Source of the DNA: SAR202 cluster bacterium
GTDB lineage: Bacteria; Chloroflexota; Dehalococcoidia; Lucifugimonadales; UBA3495
NCBI GenBank assembly: GCA_009392095.1
Contig: VFHF01000096.1
Span: forward strand, 1-22,556
Length of the DNA stretch: 22,556 bases
Direction of reading: 5' to 3'
The notes beneath the pieces are model-generated. The model saw nothing but the letters and a program-made list of their open reading frames with translations. It made no database searches and was not told where the DNA came from. Position numbers and translations under genes: made by a program. Positions 1 through 7,393 of the stretch are shown here, one piece after another; the first letter of the stretch is position 1; each line of letters starts with the position of its first letter.

Positions 1-1
1 T

Positions 2-64
2 TTATGGCGGTACAAGCGCCGTCATTTGGTCCCAACGGAAGAGGCAATCCGGCGGGTATTCTAG
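2..64 (+). CDS. Possible 3' end of an upstream gene (partial, unidentified)
   Basis: The second reading frame is open from the window edge for 20 codons and stops at TAG 62-64. The residues are basic and helix-like (ending EEAIRRVF). This could be the tail of a gene that starts outside the window, but 20 codons are too few to identify it, and the frame starting at base 1 is also open to about 117. It is recorded only as a possibility. Confidence 0.2.
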   Translation, partial: LWRYKRRHLVPTEEAIRRVF

Positions 65-147
65 GATTGTCTGGGTTTGTCCCCCGGGGATGCGGTCCTT
101 GGTTGGGGGGTCGGTAAACGGGGATGCAGTACTGGACAGGAGACGGG

Positions 148-963
148 ATGGATTCGGAAGCTATACGCACACCTGGCAGTATGAAGTTGAAACGAGACCT
201 CAGTCGCGAGGCTGTGAACCTTGCTTTGCAGGGCGAATGGGAACGCGCCACAGAAGTTAACAAGGCCATCTTGGAGTTGTTCGCCGACGATGTTGAGGCG
301 ATGAACCGCCTGGTGAAAGCACTGATCGAGTTGGGCAGCTACCTTGACGCGCGGGCCGTGCTGAACCAGGCCTGCGAAGTAGCGCCGTACAACAACATAG
401 CTAAGAAGAACCTGGCCCGGCTTGACCAGTTGACTGCGAACCCGGATTCGGCTAATCCAGGTAACCCTAAGCAGACCAAGAAAACCACCGGAGCGCCTCA
501 CATCTTCATCGAAGAGAGCGGCAAATCCGCCACCACCATTCTTCGGAATACCACGGCCAACAAGGCTGTTCTGCACTTGTCTCCCAGCGACCGCGTTGTC
601 CTGTCACGGGATAAGAACACGGTAATCGTCCGGACATTGGAAGGTGATTTACTGGGCCGTTTGGAGCCCAAGTTAGGCAACAGGATTTCCCGATTGATTG
701 ACGGAGGGAACAAATACGCCGCCGCGGTCGTGACGGTGAACGGCCAGGAAGTGTCGGTTATCATCCGGGAGACGTTCAAACATCGAAGCCTTCAGAACGT
801 GTGCTCCTTCCCATACAAAGCCAAAGAAGAAGACCGGGTTCTTCTGAACGAGACCGTGGCCCGGTTCATGCGGGAAGAAGACGATTCGGACGATGATGAA
901 GATGACGAAGAAAATCTCATCGATGAAGAAGAGATGGATACCGGCTGGTCTGAAGACGAGTAA
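148..963 (+). CDS. TPR-type protein with acidic C-terminal tail
   Basis: The product is 271 aa with the start at ATG 148, which has AGGAG at 138-142 five bases upstream. The in-frame ATG at 124 lacks such a site. Residues about 17-97 form paired amphipathic helices of tetratricopeptide type (for example LALQGEWERATEVNKAIL, then LIELGSYLDARAVLNQACEV), which suggests a protein-binding scaffold. Residues about 118-225 look like a small beta-rich domain containing GDLLGRLEPKLGNRI and GGNKYAAAVV; the pattern recalls HIRAN/SH3-like folds, but I cannot assign it. The last 30 residues are almost all Asp, Glu and Ser. There is no signal peptide or membrane segment, so it is probably cytoplasmic. Its function is unknown. 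The acidic tail resembles those on L19 and peptide deformylase farther along the window. Confidence 0.8.
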   Translation: MDSEAIRTPGSMKLKRDLSREAVNLALQGEWERATEVNKAILELFADDVEAMNRLVKALIELGSYLDARAVLNQACEVAPYNNIAKKNLARLDQLTANPDSANPGNPKQTKKTTGAPHIFIEESGKSATTILRNTTANKAVLHLSPSDRVVLSRDKNTVIVRTLEGDLLGRLEPKLGNRISRLIDGGNKYAAAVVTVNGQEVSVIIRETFKHRSLQNVCSFPYKAKEEDRVLLNETVARFMREEDDSDDDEDDEENLIDEEEMDTGWSEDE

Positions 964-974
964 TCCGGTTTTTT
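940..974 (+). terminator. Possible weak intrinsic terminator
   Basis: ACCGG at 940-944 can pair with CCGGT at 965-969, which runs into a six-T tract (969-974). The loop is long (20 nt) and the stem short, and the left arm lies inside the end of the TPR gene, so this is a tentative call based on the T run after a GC stem. Confidence 0.35.
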
Positions 975-1002
975 GACCAAGATTCGTACCCTGTCGTAGG
1001 TC

Positions 1003-1245
1003 CTATTGTATGTTCCAGGTGTTGATTACCCCGATTGCGTCACCTACCCACACCTGCGCCGATATGATTTGGTTGTTGCCTGCATCGTCCGTCGCCGGCC
1101 CGCTATAGGTGTCTTTGATTGAAATTAGGGCTGTAGGCCAAGTGTATCTGCCCTCAGAGAATGAGCCGCCGCTGAAGTCGACCAATAGGTCGCACCAGTA
1201 ATCTCCCCCGGACTTTGTGTTCGCCCGGGTCCATGGTGGTGCCCA
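1003..1245 (-). pseudogene. Unidentified C-terminal coding fragment
   Basis: On the minus strand a frame open from about 1245 ends at TAG 1003-1005. It reads like the end of an extracellular beta-rich protein: alternating polar and hydrophobic residues, many Thr, Asn, Gly and Trp, with stretches such as GGDYWCDLLVDFSGGSF and QVWVGDAIGVINTW. No start with a ribosome site is visible, and the frame overlaps the end of the decayed receiver gene. It may be the residue of a pilin-like or secreted protein joined to the receiver remnant by a deletion, or it may be chance coding. I do not recognise the family. The rest of 964-1153 holds nothing else. Confidence 0.3.
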
Positions 1246-1519
1246 TGATTATTGGCACCTGCGAACATTCGCGGATCTTTTGGCAGGTTGCGAAACTGCC
1301 CATCTGAGGGAGCATCACATCAAGTAGGACCAGCGACGGAGTGAAGTTCGGAAACATCTCCAGTGCATTCTCTCCAGAGAAAGCGTGAGTAGCCCTGTAA
1401 CCGGTCCGTTCCAAAACGAAACGTCCAAGGCATGAGGTCCGATCATCGTCTTCCACGAGAAGAATCATGCCGGCATTCGCGGCTGAAATCCCGCCGGCGC
1501 CGGTACTGCCCAAAGCCAT
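1154..1519 (-). pseudogene. Decayed response-regulator receiver domain
   Basis: The 121-aa frame begins at ATG 1519 with GGAGG 11 bases upstream (CCTCC 1531-1535 on the plus strand), so an intact gene probably once started here. MILLVEDDDR supplies the acidic pocket, LVLLDVMLP the phospho-acceptor Asp, and VPIIMGTTM the conserved Thr region. After GEHKVRG the usual eight or so residues before the conserved Lys-Pro are missing. The codons for Gly-Asp-Tyr then lie in another frame, and one base is missing before LVRPI, where Arg replaces the usual Lys. The conserved MDGF after the phospho-Asp reads MGSF. No DNA-binding output domain follows. Together these point to a pseudogene of an OmpR-type regulator and not a functional single-domain receiver. 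Confidence 0.7.
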
Positions 1520-1596
1520 ATTTGAGAGCGCCTCCGAATACTTTGGTTAGTTTCAACGCTAGCACGGGATTACCTTAAATCAGAGCCGCCGAAAAA

Positions 1597-1613
1597 TCGT
1601 TTCGGTGAAACGA
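1597..1613. other. Small hairpin upstream of speD
   Basis: TCGTTTC (1597-1603) and GAAACGA (1607-1613) form a perfect 7-bp inverted repeat around a 3-base loop. A second short one, GGCTG/CAGCC, lies at 1623-1637. Both are upstream of the proposed speD promoter. They could be an operator or the end of a terminator for transcription from the left. Apart from these and the promoter, the stretch 1520-1740 holds no gene that I can see. Confidence 0.3.
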
Positions 1614-1662
1614 CCACGATTAGGCTGAATACCAGCCAAAACAAGGCTTTTTGGTGGGGGTA

Positions 1663-1691
1663 TTGCCTAGTCATGATTGGGCATATAGAAT
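1663..1691 (+). promoter_or_regulatory. Candidate speD-speE promoter
   Basis: TTGCCT (1663-1668) and TAGAAT (1686-1691) are separated by 17 bases and match the sigma-70 type consensus in 4/6 and 5/6 positions. Transcription would begin near 1698, giving a leader of roughly 43 nt before speD. Confidence 0.5.
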
Positions 1692-1740
1692 GTTTTATTG
1701 TTGCGCTCAAACCAACCAATAATCTTAGGAGGACAGGTGA

Positions 1741-2109
1741 TTGGAAGTACTAGGTTGTCATCTCTTACTGGAACTGAAGGACTGTAACCCCAAACTACTC
1801 AATGACCTTTCATACATTCGCCACGCGATGATAGAGACGGCCCAAGACGTAGGCGCCACCATCGTTGGTGAATCCTTCCACCATTTTTCGCCTCAAGGCG
1901 TTACCGGAATTTTGGCTATTGCCGAGTCTCATATCTCCATTCACACATGGCCTGAATATGGCTATGCGGCGGCGGATATATTCTCCTGTGGAACATCGTT
2001 CCGGGCCAGGGAGGCCGCTACCAAGCTGGCCGAGGCCTTGGAATGCCGTAACCCTGAGATTCAAGAGATAGAACGGGGTCTGGTGGTCCAGGAGGCCGTG
2101 GGACTCTAA
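1741..2109 (+). CDS. speD: S-adenosylmethionine decarboxylase proenzyme
   Basis: The 122-aa product is the short bacterial/archaeal class of pyruvoyl-dependent AdoMet decarboxylase, which makes the aminopropyl donor (decarboxylated AdoMet) for polyamine synthesis. The start is TTG 1741, preceded by AGGAGG at 1727-1732 with an 8-base gap; an in-frame TGA lies just before it. The self-cleavage motif AESHISIHTWPEYGYA is intact. Cleavage before Ser63 would create the pyruvoyl group, and His68 and Cys83 sit at the positions of the catalytic residues in the Thermotoga-type enzyme. The length is typical. The aminopropyltransferase gene begins 18 bases after the stop, so the two are very likely co-transcribed. 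No arginine or ornithine decarboxylase gene is in the window, so the amine acceptor must come from elsewhere. Confidence 0.95.
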   Translation: MEVLGCHLLLELKDCNPKLLNDLSYIRHAMIETAQDVGATIVGESFHHFSPQGVTGILAIAESHISIHTWPEYGYAAADIFSCGTSFRAREAATKLAEALECRNPEIQEIERGLVVQEAVGL

Positions 2110-2127
2110 CCGGGCCCGCACTAACAG

Positions 2128-3039
2128 ATGGTCATGTCCGGCGATTGGTTCACCGAGGAAATCTACCCCGATTTGTCTATGATGCTAAAGGTGCGAAAGG
2201 TCTATTACTCAGGCCAGACGGCGTACCAAAAAGTAGAAGTCCTGGACTCAGAACTATTTGGCCGTCACCTGGTACTCGACGGCAAAACCCAGTCTACCGA
2301 ACGGGACGAGCATATCTACCACGAATCGCTGGTGCATCCGGCGATGCTCTGCCACCCTGAACCAAAGCAGGTTTTCATCGGCGGCGGCGGCGAAGGCGGT
2401 ACACTCCGGGAAGTATTGGCCCACAGCTCTGTGGAACGCGCGACGATGATTGATTTGGACTCGGAAGTGGTTGAGCTCTGCCGCAAATACCTCCCCAACC
2501 ATCACCAAGGCAGCTTTGACGATTCCCGCACGCATCTGCTCCATGAAGACGGCCGCGGCTACTTGGAGAACACATCCGACTTCTACGATGTGATTGTCCT
2601 TGACCTGGTTGACCCGTTGGATGGCGGAACCGCCGCTCTGCTCTACACCCAGGAGTTCTACTCGGCGGCCAAATCTCGACTGAATCCCGGTGGTGTGCTG
2701 GTTACACAGTCAGGCCCAGCCGGACTGCTCAGCTACAAAGAGTGCTTCACCACTATCTTCAATACGCTGAGTACGCTTTTTACCCACACCACGGCCGCTC
2801 AAGTGCATGTCCCGGCGTTCCAGACGCTATGGAGTTTCACCATCGCTTCCGACACACCGTTCGCTGAGAACCCAGAGGAGCAAGTCGATACGGAACTTGC
2901 CCGGCGGCTGTCCAAATCTCTGAAATACTACGACGGTGTGAGCCACCGGAACATGTTCTCTCTGACCAAGTTCCAACGGGACGGGCTAGCAAGCGAAGAC
3001 CGGATCAACCGGGACGACGACCCAGTATTCATGTTCTGA
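2128..3039 (+). CDS. speE: Polyamine aminopropyltransferase, thermospermine-synthase-like
   Basis: The 303-aa cytoplasmic enzyme transfers the aminopropyl group of decarboxylated AdoMet (made by the preceding speD) to an amine. It has an N-terminal beta-domain (about 1-75) and a Rossmann domain with the dcAdoMet loop GGGGEGGTLREVL at 85-97 and MIDLD at 107-111. Classical spermidine synthases have GGGDGG and an active-site DSxDP. Here the loop has Glu and the active-site motif is DLVDP (159-163), followed by GGTAALLYTQEFY and VTQSGPAG. That pattern is known from the ACL5/thermospermine synthase clade and related archaeal and thermophile enzymes. The family assignment is firm; the exact product (spermidine, thermospermine or other) is inferred. 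The start ATG 2128 has no clear ribosome site; ATG 2134 is an alternative. Confidence 0.9.
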   Translation: MVMSGDWFTEEIYPDLSMMLKVRKVYYSGQTAYQKVEVLDSELFGRHLVLDGKTQSTERDEHIYHESLVHPAMLCHPEPKQVFIGGGGEGGTLREVLAHSSVERATMIDLDSEVVELCRKYLPNHHQGSFDDSRTHLLHEDGRGYLENTSDFYDVIVLDLVDPLDGGTAALLYTQEFYSAAKSRLNPGGVLVTQSGPAGLLSYKECFTTIFNTLSTLFTHTTAAQVHVPAFQTLWSFTIASDTPFAENPEEQVDTELARRLSKSLKYYDGVSHRNMFSLTKFQRDGLASEDRINRDDDPVFMF

Positions 3040-3111
3040 TCAGCGATAGTAGCGGCACAGCCGCGATTATTACCTGCCGGTGGTAGCGGGTGTTTGCCCC
3101 GCCCGGAAAGT

Positions 3112-3166
3112 TGACCTAAAGACGTAGGGGGCACGACATTGCCGTGCCCCCTACGTCTTTAGGTCA
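3112..3166. repeat. Perfect 24-bp inverted repeat between convergent genes
   Basis: The left arm 3112-3135 and right arm 3143-3166 are exactly complementary over 24 bp around a 7-base loop (acattgc). The core of each arm is a run of G or C next to GCACG/CGTGC. It lies between the convergent speE and fusion genes. It could act as a bidirectional terminator, although only a short T run follows (GTTT at 3167-3170). The length and perfection also fit a REP-type dispersed palindrome. The remainder of 3040-3188 contains only a weak GCGGG/CCCGC hairpin (3086-3102). Confidence 0.75.
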
Positions 3167-3188
3167 GTTTAGCTGGCTTTGATTGATG

Positions 3189-5204
3189 TTACGGGCGGAT
3201 GAGGACCCGAGTGGTGCCGTCGGGGTCGGACCGCTTGGTCAAGACCTCGTGTCCGGCTTTCTCAGCCCAGAGGGTGACATCGTAGATATTCAGGGCGTCG
3301 GCTAGGATGGCTTCAACGAAGGACTCTTTATCCCCATCCACCTGCTTGGTCAGGGCGGCGATGACGCCAGCGCAGCTTTTGCCACGGCCATCGATCACAA
3401 CCCAGCCGTTAGAGCCGCTGACCGGCACAACCTCGCCGTCATGTACGTCAACCTCTCCGCTCTTTCGGAGATCGACCTGCCGCTTGAATTCGGCAACCGC
3501 TTCCCATGCTACGGCCCGGTCACGCTCTCCGTTGCCGCAGACCGCGCCTCTGACGCCGACGATGTCGGGGTTGATGCGAGACAATTCGTTTAGGTCAGCA
3601 AGCTTTAGGTGGCCGGACAACGCGGTGCTCATGCCGAGTTCCTTGCCCCTGAGGACGATGTCCTTCAAGATGTCCTCAGGCATGAAATCGAAGATGTTAC
3701 GTCCGTCCTTGGTTAGAGTGTCTATCAGGAACCCATCGCACTCGCCGTCATTCGCCAAGTCGACCATGCAAAGAGGGTCCAACCCCTTCTCGAAGAGGAC
3801 GTTGTCGGCGAAGACCGAGCCGACCAGCTTGGTGTTGAAGCCTTCCAGGGCCATCCGCGACTCTTTCAGGACCTGGACCGCCTGGTCGTATTCGGCTTCT
3901 TGGAAGCCTACTTTCACGGATGTAGCGTCCATCATGGCGGCTGCGTAAACGGCCATGGCCACCGTGCCCGGTTGGTTGGGAACCACGCCCAGCGTTACGC
4001 TAACGTGTTTCTCAACCGGCATGATGCCGCGAACAGCTTTGACGATATTCGGGTGGCCGGAGCCGACCAAGGCCTCTTGCAGGTTCTTCACGTCGACGAT
4101 ATCGGCGCCGCCCTGCTCGGCTTCCATCGCCTCTTCCATGTTCTGCACGCTGACCATGAGCAGCATGCCAGAAGCGAAGTTGTTGTTGCCATCTAACCAT
4201 GCGCCACGGGACTTTGCTGGCACAGCGGGGACCGGGGGCTTGGGCTTGAGGGGTTCTAACTCTTCTCTCAACTCTGATTTCTCCACAGGTGATAAATCGA
4301 ATAACGGGCGACGCACTGAGCCGCCGGACATGCCCATGAGTTCGGCCCAGTGTTTGACCATGGCAACCGGCAAAGCGCCGTTGAACTTGGTCTGGGTTTT
4401 GGTCCACCAAGTGTCGGATAGCTCTTTCAACCGGCGGAGCTTGTTATCGTAGAACGTTTCGTCCAGGTTGCCTTTGCAGGCGCGGTCGATCCATTGTACA
4501 TAGTTGTTGGCGCCTGGAACGTCGAATCTCCAGTCGGACGTGTTGGCGAACATCACCTGCTGTTGAATGCCGAGTTCCTGGCCCTTGAAGTATATCCACT
4601 CATCGGGCGTGCTGATAACGTGGTCCTTGCCTAAAGACAAGTGGGTTTCAATGGAAATCTGCTGATTGAAGCTGGCCTCTTTGATCCCGACCACATTCGG
4701 GATAGCGCACAACTGGCCCATTCCGTAGGGGCTCATGATGATGCCGAACTGAGGTGAGTTGTAGAACATGATGGCAAGGTTGGTGTTGTCGGCCAACAGC
4801 TGGACGTATTCAACTACTTGGTCCTCGGTTTTGGTTGCCATGTAGGGCGGCGCGACGATCAGCAGGTCGAAGCCCATGCCTTCTGCGTGCTGGGCCAAAG
4901 AGATCGTCTCGTTAATGTTGGTGTCGGTTACGTGAGCGCCGATGGGCCAACTGCCTTCAGCAGCTTCGGCAACGGCGTCCATCACCTGGATCCGCTCGTC
5001 GTAGGATAGGGCCCAGAACTCGCCCATGTTCCAAGTGCAGCCGGCGCCGGTGGTGCCGAGGCTGCGAACGTGGCGGACATTCCGTTTCACGCCATCGACG
5101 TCAACTTGGTTGTCAGGCGTGAACGGAGTGATGAGGGTTGTCCACTGCCCTTTGAGAGTCTCCCAAGCCCAATCCTGGGCCTCATGTTTCTTATAACTCG
5201 CCAT
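3189..5204 (-). CDS. Three-domain fusion: DapA-family aldolase, MfnB-like furan-phosphate synthase, TusA-like domain
   Basis: The 671-aa product starts at ATG 5204, with GGAGG nine bases upstream; a GTG at 5213 lies too close to that site. Residues about 15-318 are a DapA/N-acetylneuraminate-lyase TIM barrel with the Schiff-base Lys175 in VVGIKEAS and Tyr148 in FYNSP. The usual TTGE loop reads WNMGEFWALS. A Pro-rich linker (about 318-335) follows. Residues about 345-578 match MfnB (DUF556), the archaeal enzyme that condenses two glyceraldehyde-3-phosphates into a furan phosphate for methanofuran: GGADIVDVKN (Lys373), SVKVGF (Lys431), LIDTLTKDGRNIFDF and DIVGVRGAVC. Residues about 600-671 resemble a TusA sulfur carrier, with Cys611 in DGRGKSCAG. 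The domain calls are strong; the joint function is unknown. It follows the acetyl-CoA synthetase gene on the same strand. Confidence 0.88.
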   Translation of the reverse strand: MASYKKHEAQDWAWETLKGQWTTLITPFTPDNQVDVDGVKRNVRHVRSLGTTGAGCTWNMGEFWALSYDERIQVMDAVAEAAEGSWPIGAHVTDTNINETISLAQHAEGMGFDLLIVAPPYMATKTEDQVVEYVQLLADNTNLAIMFYNSPQFGIIMSPYGMGQLCAIPNVVGIKEASFNQQISIETHLSLGKDHVISTPDEWIYFKGQELGIQQQVMFANTSDWRFDVPGANNYVQWIDRACKGNLDETFYDNKLRRLKELSDTWWTKTQTKFNGALPVAMVKHWAELMGMSGGSVRRPLFDLSPVEKSELREELEPLKPKPPVPAVPAKSRGAWLDGNNNFASGMLLMVSVQNMEEAMEAEQGGADIVDVKNLQEALVGSGHPNIVKAVRGIMPVEKHVSVTLGVVPNQPGTVAMAVYAAAMMDATSVKVGFQEAEYDQAVQVLKESRMALEGFNTKLVGSVFADNVLFEKGLDPLCMVDLANDGECDGFLIDTLTKDGRNIFDFMPEDILKDIVLRGKELGMSTALSGHLKLADLNELSRINPDIVGVRGAVCGNGERDRAVAWEAVAEFKRQVDLRKSGEVDVHDGEVVPVSGSNGWVVIDGRGKSCAGVIAALTKQVDGDKESFVEAILADALNIYDVTLWAEKAGHEVLTKRSDPDGTTRVLIRP

Positions 5205-5281
5205 CTGTATCACCCTCCATCAGGGTATGTTTCATGGAAGTTTTTAGGGTAGTTTTTATGATGCTATTGATTACCAGCAAC

Positions 5282-7243
5282 CTATTCTTCGTCGCCATAT
5301 TGTTCTTTTAGAGAGTCTACCACTGCTGGGTCGGCAAGGGTTGTGGTGTCGCCAAGCGCCCGCCCTTCCGCCACGTCCCGCAGTAGCCGCCGCATGATCT
5401 TGCCGCTGCGTGTCTTGGGCAGTTCGGCGGCGAAGATGATGTCGTCGGGGCGCGCCATGGGTCCGATTTTGTTGGCCACATGGGCTTTCAACTCGACGAT
5501 GACATCATCGGACATTGCCACCGAGTCTTTCAGGGTTACGAAAGCGACGATTGCCTGTCCTTTGATCTCGTGGGCTTTGCCGATGCAGGCAGCCTCTGCG
5601 ACCTTGGAGTTGTCCACCAACGCGCTCTCCACTTCCATGGTGCCGATGCGGTGCCCGGAAACGTTAATCACGTCATCCACCCGGCCCAACAACCAGAAGT
5701 CACCGTCCTCGTCCAACTTGGCGCCGTCGGCGGTGAAGTAGATATTCGGATAGCGCGACCAATACTGCTCAACGAACCGGTCGTGGTCACCGTAAATGGT
5801 GCGTAGCATGGACGGCCAAGGCCCTTTAATGGTCAGGTAGCCGCCACCACCTGGACCCACCGGATTGCCTTGCTCGTCCAAAATCTCGGCATTGATACCG
5901 GGGAAGGCCTTGGTGGCAGAGCCCGGTTTCAGAATGGTTATGCCGGGCAGAGGGGCAATCAGGATGCTGCCGGTTTCGGTCTGCCACCAAGTGTCGACCA
6001 CGGGGCATCGACTGCCGCCGATGTTCTCGTAGTACCAGATCCAGGCCTCCGGGTTGATGGGCTCACCCACCGATCCCAGAAGGCGAAGCGACGACATGTC
6101 GTGTTTTTGTGGATAGCTCTCGCCCCAGCGCATGAAGGTGCGTATCGCCGTGGGCGCGGTGTATAGGATGGTCACGCCGTACTTGGCGACGACGGCCCAG
6201 AACCGGTCCCGGTCGGGATAGTCGGGCGAGCCCTCATACATCACGGATGTTGCGCCGTTGGCCAAAGGGCCGTAGACGATGTAACTGTGGCCGGTGACCC
6301 AGCCGATATCGGCGGTGCACCAATAGGTGTCGTTCTCTTTGATGTCGAAGATCCACTTGAATGTGGCGTAGGTGCCCAACAGGTATCCCGCGGTGGTGTG
6401 GACGATGCCCTTGGGTTTGCCGGTGGTGCCGCTGGTGTAGAGCAGGTAGAGCATGTCTTCGCTGTCCATCTGCTCCGGCTCGCAGGTGAGGGGCTGACCC
6501 TCCATGAGGTCGTGCCACCAGATGTCTCGGCCGTGCACCATCTTGTCGTCGGCAGTCTCGGTCCTGCGCACCACCACCACTTTCTCTACAGTCGGCGCGC
6601 CACCCTCTTGGTCCAAAGAGTCATCGGCGTTCTGTTTCAACGGCACGATGCCGCCCCGGCGGAAGCCGCCGTCGGCGGTGATCATGATTTTGGACTCGGA
6701 GTCGTTCAGCCGATCACGCAGGGATTCTGCGCTAAAGCCACCGAACACCACGCTGTGGGCGGCGCCGATGCGGGCGCAGGCCAGCATGGAGATGGGCAAC
6801 TCGGGAATCATGGGGAGGTAGATGGTGACCCGGTCGCCTTTTTTGACCCCCAGGCTCTTGAGACCGTTTGCGAACTGGCAGACCTCTCGGTAGAGGTCCC
6901 AGTAGGTGTAGACCCGACGGTCGCCCGGCTCACCCTCCCACACCAATGCGGCTTTGTTGCGGCGGCTGGTGGTCAGGTGGCGGTCCAGACAGTTGTAGGA
7001 AACGTTTATCTTGCCGCCGATGAACCATTTAGAATCTGGCGGGTCCCATTCTAGTACCTTGTCCCACTTCTTGAACCAGTCTAGTTCTTCAGCAAACTTG
7101 GCCCAGAACGCTTCTGGATCTCGCAGGGCTTCCTCGTAGACGCCGGGGTTGGCGATATTGGCCTGGGCTTTGAACTCCTCGGAAGGAGGAAAAGCTCGGT
7201 CCTCTTGCAGCAAGGCATCGAATCTTCCGGAATCTTCTACCAC
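5282..7243 (-). CDS. acsA: Acetyl-CoA synthetase (AMP-forming)
   Basis: The 653-aa cytoplasmic enzyme converts acetate, ATP and CoA to acetyl-CoA, AMP and diphosphate. I chose GTG 7243 because AGGAGG (7256-7251 on the minus strand) lies seven bases before it; ATG 7273 has no such site. The length matches the family. The adenylate loop YTSGTTGKPKG is at about 269-279. VVDTWWQTETG carries the Trp that restricts the acyl pocket to acetate. The C-terminal SGKIMRR contains Lys615, the residue that is acetylated to switch off Acs in well-studied bacteria. A short acid-rich insertion (about 205-250) precedes the loop. Its stop is 77 bases before the start of the fusion gene, which is probably in the same transcript. 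It is divergent from the MFS exporter gene. Confidence 0.96.
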   Translation of the reverse strand: MVEDSGRFDALLQEDRAFPPSEEFKAQANIANPGVYEEALRDPEAFWAKFAEELDWFKKWDKVLEWDPPDSKWFIGGKINVSYNCLDRHLTTSRRNKAALVWEGEPGDRRVYTYWDLYREVCQFANGLKSLGVKKGDRVTIYLPMIPELPISMLACARIGAAHSVVFGGFSAESLRDRLNDSESKIMITADGGFRRGGIVPLKQNADDSLDQEGGAPTVEKVVVVRRTETADDKMVHGRDIWWHDLMEGQPLTCEPEQMDSEDMLYLLYTSGTTGKPKGIVHTTAGYLLGTYATFKWIFDIKENDTYWCTADIGWVTGHSYIVYGPLANGATSVMYEGSPDYPDRDRFWAVVAKYGVTILYTAPTAIRTFMRWGESYPQKHDMSSLRLLGSVGEPINPEAWIWYYENIGGSRCPVVDTWWQTETGSILIAPLPGITILKPGSATKAFPGINAEILDEQGNPVGPGGGGYLTIKGPWPSMLRTIYGDHDRFVEQYWSRYPNIYFTADGAKLDEDGDFWLLGRVDDVINVSGHRIGTMEVESALVDNSKVAEAACIGKAHEIKGQAIVAFVTLKDSVAMSDDVIVELKAHVANKIGPMARPDDIIFAAELPKTRSGKIMRRLLRDVAEGRALGDTTTLADPAVVDSLKEQYGDEE

Positions 7244-7282
7244 TGGGCAACCTCCTGGGCGGTTTGAGCGCATGCAGGCGCG

Positions 7283-7298
7283 AATCTGCCGGCAGATT
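7283..7298. promoter_or_regulatory. 16-bp perfect palindrome in the acsA leader
   Basis: AATCTGCC/GGCAGATT is a perfect palindrome without spacer. It lies between the candidate acsA promoter and the acsA start in the divergent acsA/MFS intergenic region. This is the usual form of a dimeric repressor operator, but no regulator can be named. Confidence 0.4.
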
Positions 7299-7342
7299 TT
7301 GAGCGTGCCAGCCCGCCGGTTTGCAGGCTGAATTGCATTGGA

Positions 7343-7371
7343 TTTTTAACACAAGCGGCAGGTCATTGCAA
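7343..7371 (-). promoter_or_regulatory. Candidate acsA promoter
   Basis: On the minus strand TTGCAA (7371-7366) and TAAAAA (7348-7343) are separated by 17 bases, each matching the sigma-70 consensus in 4/6 positions. Transcription would begin about 7336, giving a leader of roughly 90 nt that includes the 16-bp palindrome. The match is moderate. Confidence 0.35.
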
Positions 7372-7393
7372 TCAGAATAAGGACTGGCGCATA

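Noticed and set aside
6287..7054. 255-codon plus-strand open frame inside acsA
   Set aside because: Its composition (Val, Gly, His and Ala rich) is what antisense reading of GC-rich acsA codons gives; it resembles no protein family and has no start signals.
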